This document shows, in pieces, positions 19,056 to 27,486 of a DNA stretch of 27,486 nucleotides. Every line of letters begins with the position of its first letter. Within the stretch, counting starts at the first letter, position 1. The position numbers and the translations under genes are program-made. The notes beneath the pieces were generated by a model. The model ran no database searches. It saw nothing but the letters and a program-made list of their open reading frames with translations, and was not told where the DNA came from. Source of the stretch: Butyriboletus loyo (taxonomy: Eukaryota > Basidiomycota > Agaricomycetes > Boletales > Boletaceae); the NCBI GenBank assembly GCA_038093515.1, contig JBBPSI010000289.1, positions 1 to 27,486 of the forward strand, in the 5' to 3' direction.

Positions 19056-22000
19056 TCATGCTTCGAGTACCCGGTACACCTACGCGAAAAAACGCGTCAG
19101 CCCCCCAATATTGAACTACACCGAGCGAAAGCAAGTCGCTCACCTTGACCTGCCCGCTCTTCAGATCATCCAACCGATAGCTGACGATCTCCACCGTCTG
19201 GGTCGCCCTCGGTGTCAGCACACCGTTCTTCTTCATGCGGGCCAGCCGTCGAAAGACGGAGAAACTCACCTGTTGTCCAACATGTTGGTTAGCCTGCCAT
19301 ACCCTCACCTTGCTCTTTTTGCCATCAAACTCGCTCACGATCCCCACCAACGGACCACCGTTCTCGCCCGTGCCTGTGCCTGCGCCGGCGGTCTGCGTGT
19401 ACGCATGCAGACCCTTGTGCCCTTTGAGTTTGGCATCCCAAAAGGCGATGACGTCCCCCGGGAGAATGTCCGATACGCGACGCTGCACCGTATTTCCCGA
19501 CTGTGCGTACACGACGTAGCCCCAATCGTCATCCCCGGCGTTGCCAGTGGGATGATGCACCACCGCCCCAGGCACCTGCGCCAACACGGCACGCACAAAC
19601 CCAGAATACGACCCGTCCCCAACGAGCGCCCGCTTTGACTTTTCAAACAGCGTCGCCGCGGCTTCGACCACTCGTACCCCTACTTTGCCCCAGATTGCCA
19701 CCAACTCGTCCGTCGTCAGTTGCTGCTGTTGCTGCTGATCGATGCTCTTTCGACCCGATCCCGATCCCCAGCCTGTACCGGAACCCGCCACCGACATTGA
19801 CACCGTCGTAGTCGACGACTGCAAGCCAACCTTGCCCAAGGGTCCTCTGGACCCAGGATGAGACGATATCACAGGCGGCAGCACATGCACTGCTGTCGAG
19901 TCCTCCGACCACCCCGACGACGCCAAATCTGACCCATCTCCAAGCTCCACACCCTGTGGAATCGACGGCATCTCCCACTGTGCACTATTCATCAGCGCTT
20001 CTGGCGGGTCGATCGCAGACGGCGGGGGTGGCGGTGGTAACGGGATCGATTGCGCCGAACCACGCGTCGACTTGCGACGGGGTGGTGGCGCGGGCGCGTC
20101 GTCTCCGTCGGGGTCCTCGGCTTCGACCATGACGTACTCGGATTGGCGGCGGACAGCGCTCTCGGAGGCGCGTCCCGAAAGCGTGGGCGTCTCGCTAGGA
20201 CTCGACTCATCCAGTGATGTCTGTCTCGAGCTGGATCCCTTCGTCGCAGCACTCGGCCGTCTCCCTAACAATGCCGGAATCCTCGGAATTGGAGGCCGCC
20301 CGGGGGGAGGCGAACGTGACGTTATACGCGGCGGAGGAGTGGGGAGCGCCTCGGCAGAACGAGGCGTCTGCGTCGAGCGCTGGGCGTCTTCTTCCTCAGA
20401 CGCCACCGGTGCCTCTGCATCGGAATAACGCACTTCTTCCATCTCGCTCTCCTCTGCTTCGACTTGCACACCATCGTCCAACGTCCCGCAACTTTCCCTC
20501 CCACTTTGCTCCGATTCCTGTTCTACAGCCACCTCAACCGGCGGAGGTGGCTTCCGACTGGGCGGGGGTCTCTGCGGAGGCGCGGGGATGGGGACAGGCG
20601 GCAAGGCGTCCTCGCTCTCGCTGTCCTCTTGCCTCGCTACGAGTCGTCTGGAAGACACAGGCGGAAAACCCGCAGCAGGAGGGAGCATCCCGAGCCGCAT
20701 GCCTCCCATCCCCGCCAACTTGGCAGTGATCCGTTGCTTCCTCACCACCTCGTCCTCTTCCTCTTCTTGAGTTCCCTGTCCCTGTCCATCTTCATCTTTT
20801 CCTTCTGATTCCGTCTCATCAGGGGGGATCGATGTCGGTGGGGGTGCAGGAGGTAGAGGGGGTCGAGAGAGCGGATTCATCGGTGGCGGTGCACCGAATT
20901 GGATACCTCCTAGACGTGCCATGCGTTCAGCAATCGCGCGACGACGCGTAGACGCTTCGTCCTCTTGCGCCTCTGGCTGAGGCGTCTCATTCCCTAAAGT
21001 TCCCTCCTCTGCGACGTGTTCTATTGCGATCGCGTCAGAAGCAGGAACGCCTCGCAGGGTAACACACGCACCGTCTTCATGCTTCTCTAATGCTACTGGT
21101 TCTGGTACGGCGAGCGTCGTGATTATCGGGGGCGTCTCGGGTCTACGGTCAACCGGTCGAGGCGTCGGTACTGGTGGTGGCGAAGATGGCGTCTCCGACT
21201 GAGGATGTGTCACCCGTACACTCGTGCTTCTCGGGAGTAGTAGTATAGACCGTTTATGAGGGGGCGACGGCGCATCCTCCGTCATCGTGCCTGCAATCAA
21301 AAACCAATGCACAACAAGTGATCAACCAAGTCTATTCCCAACCACTCAAGGCGGTGACACCTACCACTCCTACCAGGCGGGGGAATAGGTCGAGGCGGTA
21401 TATCCGGCGACGCTGGACACTCCTCTTCATCTGCCCTCAATGTTTGCAAAGGTGCCTTTAGTGGCGGTGAGAGAGGAGGCGACGATGGTGATGTGGGCTT
21501 GGACCGGAAGTTGACCGGCGGGGGCGGTATTGGTCGGGTAATGCGTGGGGGCGGCATCTCACCCTCTTCTACGGCGCACTTGAACGTGTCGTGGTCGATC
21601 TCAGTTGTCGAGCTACGGACTAATAGATCGTCGTCGTCTCCCTGAAATCTACGTTCTCGCGGTCCCGCCTCGAGCGGAGTTGTACCTGATGTCTCGACAG
21701 CCTTCGCTTCCTGTGTGGAAGCGGTGCCTTGCTCTTGTTTGGCCACGACATGGACGGGATCGTATTCGACTGGTTTCTCTTCATAGAATTCCGAGGAAGG
21801 CAATGTACGCCAGTCGTGACCGTCACCTTGCTCCTCGGTGTACGACGCAACTGCACGTTTGCCTGTCACCAGAACGAAGGGGAGAGAAGGAAAGGACTAC
21901 ATTAATACCCAGATCCTACGACACGATACACGACAAGAAAAAAAAAGGGGGGGAAGGGGGGAGAAAAATCAAGATTCACCATCGCGATGGGCCGGCACTT

Positions 22001-23755
22001 GATCATCCTCGCCGACCTTGGTGTCGTCTTGGTTGGATCCGATGTGCGGCTCAATAGCGTCATGCTTGATGGATTGAACGGAGGCGTGTCTTGCTTGAAT
22101 AGCAGGTGGAGGGGGAATCGTCTCTCCGTATTCCTCTGTATGCACATTGACCTCGTCCTCCACATCAAGCAGTTCTTCGGACGGAGCTAGGGCCGGCTCA
22201 TCAAATGGTAGACGTTGCGGGATTGGGGGAGGCCCAGCAAGTGGGTTGAATGCGCCGATCTGGGCTAACTTGACCGCAACATGCTGGCGACACGCTTCCT
22301 CGTCTTCCTCCTCTACCTCGACAACCTCGAGAGGCTGCTCAGAATGTACTTCCTGGTCGCCAGCCGTATGCATCGACTCCTCTTCAACATAGCTGCCTGC
22401 ATCCTCTACAAGTTCCTCTTTCGCTTCCTCGACATGCTCGTGAAACACCTCGGTGGGAGCAGAAAGGGGCGTCGGGCGCTGCTCGACATCAACTGTGATA
22501 TTTAGATGTTCTCCGTAGGTTGCTTCAACTGCCTCCGCTACGCCTATCTCCTGCGAATCTCCGGCGTGTAGGGACGTTTCATGAACGGCGTGATCGGCGA
22601 TCGCAGGTGGCTCATCTGTGATAGGTGGTGACCGGACAGCCACACTCTCTGCTTCTTCAACAGGAGGCTCGGGTAGAGCACTCGAGGGTGCATTCTTCGA
22701 TGTTTTCTTGCGGGGAGGAGCGGCACGGCGTGGACCTGCAGGTACCGGCATCGAAGTTGGAGCACGCGTGGGCACAGGCGGGGTTGACTCAAGCTCACCC
22801 TTGCGCTCTGAGGGATCGATCTAGATGAGCAAATAAAAATAACACGAGATAACAAGCACACACACCTGTTTCGGCGATGGCCTCGGCAACATGGGACACG
22901 GCGGCTGGCAAGTCACGAGGAGGTGACGATACCAAACCTATAAAGACACTGTTGTCAGCCATAGTAGATATAAGCGTCATCGATGATAGTACCTTCATTC
23001 GAGCCCTTGAGAACGGTCGGCTGATCGTCAGGTGCCTCTTCCTTGGCCTCGGGTGCAGGTGGTGTAGGGTCAGGTTTGCGTACGACGGGTTTAGGAGCAA
23101 AGATGGGCAGACCCATGCCAAACTTGGCACCACCAAGACGAGCCATACGAGCTGCGAGCGCTGCTCTGCGTTCTCTTTCCTCCCCTTCCGGGTCAGGATC
23201 CCCACCATCGCCCTCGTGTGTGACCGCATCACCCTCACGATGTGATGGTTCCTGGTTCTCAAGAGCCGGGCTCGCCACAGCATGAAGGGGTGGTGACCTC
23301 GAGGCCTCACGGCCACTCACATCTACCCGAGCGATGCCCTCCTTGGACTCGTCCTCCGAGGCCGCGAGCATGGGCACTGCAGGGGGCGGCTTCCATTTTG
23401 GCCGGTCTACGTTGGGCTTGGGTGCAACTGGGGGCGGCGCACCGCTAAAGGCACCCTTTCCTTGCAACGCAGCCATGCGTTCCTTGAGGGACACACCACG
23501 CCCGATGCTCTCCATCGCATCGGAGGCGGACATCCCACCCGTGCTCGGGGGCTTGCGCTCGCCCGAGTGCGGGTTTTCAGGCGGCGCGGTAGGCGACGGC
23601 GGCCTTGGTTTCCACTGGAGCCCACCTGGTTTGGGACGGGGTAGGGGTGGGCCAGGGGGGATAGTTGGAGCACTTCCGCCCTTGTTCTCGAATGCGGCGA
23701 TCCTGTCGCGCAGTGAGCCTGGTTTTGGCTTTGGAGGGGGCGATTGATCAGACAT
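19056..23755 (-). CDS. BBC1: BBC1/MTI1-like cortical actin-patch protein (six exons, about 1440 aa)
   Basis: Exons (minus strand) are 23755-22993, 22937-22866, 22807-21980, 21862-21374, 21290-19144 and a 24-base last exon 19079-19056. The frame closes at every junction. The N-terminus has the PKPGSLRDRIAAFE and SLKERMAALQGKG motifs. The [IL]A-x-x-[ML]A-x-[LM]GG-like motif recurs near residues 200, 455, 836 and 903. Long proline-rich stretches suit binding to SH3 domains. Residues from about 1240 form the family's C-terminal domain (TTDEL...IWGKVG...VVHHPTGN...RRVSDILPGDVIAFWDA...SFSVFRRL...VSYRLDDLKSG). In yeast the family regulates type I myosin and Las17 at endocytic actin patches. I see no N-terminal SH3 domain, unlike yeast Bbc1. 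Without the last intron the protein would end in unrelated residues; with it the end is KVYRVLEA, the form I expect for this family. Confidence 0.92.
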
Positions 23756-24906
23756 GGGATGAGAGTTGGGTTCAAGGATGGCGATGGGGCGTGCTCGACA
23801 TGCTGGACATACGCCTCATTCCAGTTCTCACGCTAATATACTACTACTACACTTGAACGACTAATTTTCGCGCCATTGGTATCCACAGCCAGCGCATCTA
23901 GAATGTGATCAGCGATCTGGAGAGAAAGGTAGTGAATCTTGTGATACCGGTAGACTGTCGTCTATTAGATCTCGGAAGCGACGTCTAGAAAACTATAGGC
24001 GACGTACAAGTAGTCATTGGTTCATCAGCAGACCTTATCTGCAGCTGATAGAAATATGCTCTTCGATGATTGCATCTATCACAAGTCGCTGCAGATGGCA
24101 TGACCGACGCGCTAAGCAACGAGGAAGCTTGTGACGAAGAGACACACCATCCGTCGCATCGGCGTGTTTCCACATTTCATCGCCACCCAAAATATCATCG
24201 ACTTCTTTGCGCTTCATTCTCGTTCGTGAAGTCATCTACAGTATCGTCAGCAGTCTAGGAAGATGTCCAAAGCCTGTTGGAGCCCACCTGCTTTGAGATC
24301 GGGAACTCGTACGCGCAAGTGTTACAGGCCCATTTATTGTAACCTGTCTCTGACGAAATCACCAGCAAATTCGCACACGTTGGACAGAAGAGCATTTCCA
24401 AGGAAACTGGAGTCGGGCGCGAAGGTGTTAGCAACTGGCAGCTGGCGTGACGGGTCCAAGAGGTCGGTGCCGGGCGGTAACGTCGAGCTTGACAATCTTA
24501 TTAGCCTTTTGCAGAGGGTTTTCAATGTCTACGCCGGCAAGTTCAAGTTCAGCCTTCAAGTCGTTTCATATATTGAATTTCGTTTTCACAGGTATCGCAT
24601 TCCTCGACTCAAGGCCCGGGGAGCTTTGGTCCTTCAATTGAGGCTTCAAGTTCAGCTCAAAACAGGCCCCTAAATGCGCATTGGATCAATTCAATTCAGG
24701 TCTATGAATTCAGACCCACGAAGCCCCTAAAGGTTTTTTCCCTATTTCTGCTTTCTCCCCCAAAGTTTACGCTACGCTCCCAGCTATATTACTACCCTAG
24801 TCGAATTTAGAGGCTTTGAAAGTCTTCAGCACCCTAATACCCTAAGAAATACTTGTACATCCACATATTCCCGACTTACTCGTCAGCCAGAGCACCGACG
24901 AGCAAG
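23756..24906. other. Intergenic region between BBC1-like gene and membrane-protein gene
   Basis: About 1.15 kb lies between two divergent start codons, so it should hold both promoters. A minus-strand frame of 66 codons (24035-24235, rich in basic residues) is not supported by any motif. Between about 24550 and 24735 there are repeated AAGTTCA and GCCCCTAAA motifs (near 24665 and 24723), possibly the edges of a decayed element. I see no convincing gene. Confidence 0.5.
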
Positions 24907-25634
24907 ATGTTCATACCTAACGCTCTCGTTTCTCGAAGTTCCGGTCCAACTATGCCCCAAGCGTGCACGCCATTCTCAATCCATTCCAATATTTGCGTTG
25001 GAGACCTGATTGCGATAATAGGTATGTCTTGGATCTCACCGCTGCCGTTAATCCGTCACCTGAGCTGTGGTCGCAGCCTGCGGTATCGCTGGCATTGGGT
25101 TCTTCTGCTGGGCCATCCATGCGATTCGCAAGATGGGTCAGTTCCCTTTCAACTTCAAGGGTGAAGACAAAGGTAAGACATGCTCTGGTTCCGTTGCTCT
25201 ACCCCTGATTGACCTTGGCGTTCGCAGAGAAACGCAACGAGGAGAGCGAGAGGACGGATCACTACCATGTCCCATCGGCCTCTGACGACTTGCCTCTCGT
25301 CCAGCGTGGTATTGTTCAAACACCCAGCATTCCCAAGCGCGTGCGGACTCGGATGGCCTTGTCTGTGTCTGAGGAGGATTTCTACAGGTCGTCGACCCAT
25401 ATTCCATCTAGCCCCTATTCTGCGCCTCGTTTCCCCCCACCTGCGGGTGGGCAGTCTCTGAGCCGTTCAGGGCGTCATGGCTTGCCCATGCGAGGTGGGG
25501 CTGGCGAAAGATACGAGCAGTGGGCAAATGGTGGCTACATCAGGGATGCTAGCCCCTCGCACGCGAGGGGTTCGTCGCTGCACAGGTCTGGCAGCGGCTA
25601 CGGACCCGCGAACCCTGCGATGTATGCGTATTAA
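24907..25634 (+). CDS. Small predicted single-pass membrane protein (three exons, 205 aa)
   Basis: Exons are 24907-25021, 25077-25172 and 25228-25634; the introns (55 bp each) have GT/AG ends, and the sum is 206 codons including TAA. A short N-terminal part is followed by a hydrophobic segment at about residues 30-55 that is split by the first intron and ends in HAIRKMG, with basic residues just after the membrane. The rest is hydrophilic, starting with KGEDKEKRNEESERTDHYHV, then serine-, proline- and glycine-rich with a tyrosine end (MYAY). The start codon is the first ATG in the frame that gives an intact membrane helix. I do not recognise the family. The likely location is an internal or plasma membrane with the tail in the cytosol, which is inference from the positive residues. 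Confidence 0.72.
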
Positions 25635-26357
25635 GGGACGCGATGTTCCGTTGTTGCAGGGCTGGCGACAGAGTCTCACTGATGTGTTATCTTGATGCAC
25701 ACGTATATATATCCACTTACTATATGTGCATGTAATAGCTCTCGAAGCAAATCAATAATATCAACGTCTTCTGACCTCCCACTACTGCCCCATGACTTCG
25801 CCGGGAACGTCGAACTCGGGCACGCCATCGACTTGCTGATTTCCAGTCATTACAAAAGAGACCGACTTTGGTGCCTGCTGACGCCACATACCCCAGTGTT
25901 ACCCGCTTCGGCGGTTCCACAGGCCTCCATACGTCGGATATCATGCCACGTATCGGCCACGCTGGCAAATAGATCCCTCGGATACAAAGATAGCCCGGTA
26001 GAAACGCAAGTATGGTGTACAGGCGCATTCCTGTCCAGCCGAATCTCAAAGATGGACTGGGGTTTCGGTGGTTGGTCAATTGCCGATTGACAAAACCATT
26101 GGCGAGTGAAGCACTCCACAGCGCCCCAAACACGGTGGCATTAAGGACGCGAAACGTGTAACGCTAGTTGAGGCAAGGAGATGCACACGGGGCATCGGGT
26201 CAGTGCCGGTATTACTGAAGAGGCTTCACATGGCTGATTCAAATTTGACATTTACCATACTAACTCATACGACTTTTTCAGAGCAAATATAATCACGACC
26301 AAAAGCCCTTGTTCACCTACCGCAATCCCGGACATCTCTCGGTCTCCCTTTACAGCG
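25635..26357. other. Intergenic region before the antiporter gene
   Basis: About 720 bases contain the 3' UTR of the membrane-protein gene and the promoter of the antiporter gene. An open frame of 137 codons on the minus strand (26133-25720) is the longest here. It has a few hydrophobic stretches but no recognisable domain, and a second overlapping minus frame is also open, so it is kept only as a possibility. Confidence 0.4.
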
Positions 26358-27486
26358 ATGTCCGCTGCCTTCGCTACCCTCTTTCATCACCTTCCGAAGT
26401 TGAAGAAGCGAAATGCGACCGGAGAGGTCCTTTTGTCTTGTTTCTCTCTGATCTTTCCCAAGCTTACCCTCTGACAGGGCGGTCTCATCACTGGAACAAA
26501 CCCTGCAGCCTTTACATCCTCAGATCCCTTGAGATTATGGATCGTCCAAGTCGGTAAGCCACCCATATCAAATCTTCCGTCGCTTTCTCAATGTTAGGTA
26601 GGTATCATGATCATCGTGGCCCAGCTGCTCTCCCTTGGCCTCCGCCGTCTCAGACAACCAAAGGTCATTGCCGAGTTGCTCGCCGGAATTCTACTAGGTA
26701 TTCTATATTCCATATTCCATATTCCATTTATATTGCTATTCCTCCTTCGCTCAACTCGCTTTTCACCAGGCCCAACTGCATTTGGAAGGATACCAGGCTT
26801 CACAGAAAACATATTTCCTGCCGTGTCCCTCCCATATCTATCCCTTGTGGCTAATATCGGTCTTTGCCTGTTCCTTTTCATCGTTGGTCTTCAAATCGAC
26901 ATCAACATCATCAAACGCAATTTACGCACGTCAGCCCTCGTGTCCTTGGCTGGCATCGCGATTCCCTTTGGTCTCGGCTCCGCCCTCTCTATCCCTCTAT
27001 ACCACCATTTCATCGATCCTTCCGTCCACTTCACCTACTTTATGCTTTTTACAGGTGTCGCATACTCAATCACCGCGTTCCCTATTCTCTGTCGTATCCT
27101 CACAGAACTCAAATTGTTCGATACGCGCGTCGGTATCATCGTCCTTTCTGCCGGGGTCGGTAACGACATCGTCGGCTGGACGTTACTCGCTCTGAGCGTT
27201 GCGCTTGTGAATGCTGGTTCCGCCCTGTCAGCGCTATGGGTTCTGCTCGTCTGCGTCGCGTTCATCGTCTTTCTCTTGTTGCCGGTCAGGTTCGTCATGC
27301 GCTGGCTAGCGCGCAGGACGGGTAGCATAGAGAATGGCCCCACTATGTTTTACATGACCATCGTCATGATTATTGTTTGGGCCTGTGCCTTCTTCACCGA
27401 TGCTATCGGTGTGAACGCCATCTTTGGTGTGCTGCGCGGTATCCGGTCGTAACCTTATCTGACTCATCCGCAGGTGCATTCCTTGC
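26358..27486 (+). CDS. KHA1: K+/H+ antiporter, CPA2 family, N-terminal part (Kha1-like)
   Basis: Exons are 26358-26426, 26478-26553, 26602-26697, 26770-27426 and 27474 to the window end, with phase-consistent GT/AG introns of 46-72 bp. About 304 residues are visible of a family that is usually 800-900 aa. After a short basic N-terminus comes GGLITGTNPAAF, then the antiporter core: LRQPKVIAELLAGILLGPTA, FGRIPGF, VANIGLCLFLFIVGLQID, AYSITAFPILCRIL, LSAGVGNDIVGW and FFTDAIGVNAIFGAFL. These match the conserved membrane helices of yeast Kha1 closely. The protein is expected to exchange K+ for H+ across an endomembrane (Golgi-type in yeast). The acceptor at 26601 was chosen over the TAG at 26597 because only it keeps the frame. 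The gene continues beyond the window. Confidence 0.93.

Noticed and set aside
19111..19638. Plus-strand open frame of 175 codons opposite the BBC1 C-terminal domain
   Set aside because: It is a shadow of a well-supported coding exon on the other strand in GC-rich DNA.
23334..23747. Glycine-rich plus-strand frame of 137 codons
   Set aside because: It is the complement of the proline-rich N-terminal exon of the BBC1-like gene; glycine runs are the expected antisense of proline runs.
24550..24735. Possible decayed transposon with AAGTTCA and GCCCCTAAA repeats
   Set aside because: No terminal inverted repeats, target duplication or second copy in the window could be found.

Overview
The window looks like genomic DNA from a basidiomycete fungus, probably an Agaricomycete. 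The genes are split by many short introns of 40-90 bp with GT/AG ends. The recognisable proteins (a Bbc1/Mti1-type actin-patch protein and a Kha1-type K+/H+ antiporter) are fungal, and the C2H2-like zinc-finger family resembles expanded families in mushroom-forming fungi. A Boletales origin is only a guess. No bacterial features (operons, ribosome binding sites, CRISPR) are present.

Positions 1-19,000 form a degenerate head-to-tail array of at least four units, each about 4-6 kb. The full order of a unit is: segment E (5' flank), zinc-finger gene type I, spacer, zinc-finger gene type II, segment G, an inverted piece of the BBC1-like gene encoding its C-terminal domain (+ strand), a piece of the middle of the same gene (- strand), and segment F. 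Unit 1 (1-4790) starts inside a type I copy, so the array continues to the left of the window. Unit 2 (about 4790-10615) has a micro-inversion in G and has lost the BBC1 middle piece and F. Unit 3 (about 10616-14870) carries a hAT-like non-autonomous transposon and has lost type II, G and the C-terminal BBC1 piece. Unit 4 (about 14870-19000) ends directly against the 3' end of the native BBC1-like gene. Three type I genes (units 2, 3 and 4) can be spliced into open five-exon genes of 237, 226 and 220 aa. The unit 1 copy is broken, and all type II copies look like pseudogenes.

Positions 19,056-23,755 (- strand) hold one intact six-exon BBC1/MTI1-like gene of about 1440 aa. It is the source of every BBC1 fragment in the array. 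The fragments still contain its last intron, so they arose by DNA-level duplication and not through mRNA.

Positions 23,756-27,486 are ordinary single-copy sequence: an intergenic region, a small three-exon gene for a predicted single-pass membrane protein of 205 aa, another intergenic stretch, and the first five exons (the fifth cut off by the window) of a K+/H+ antiporter gene. I see no functional link among these housekeeping genes. The biology of interest is the zinc-finger array built against, and partly out of, the BBC1 locus.

All splice sites were read by eye from sequence and from agreement between repeat copies. Edges of repeat segments are approximate.
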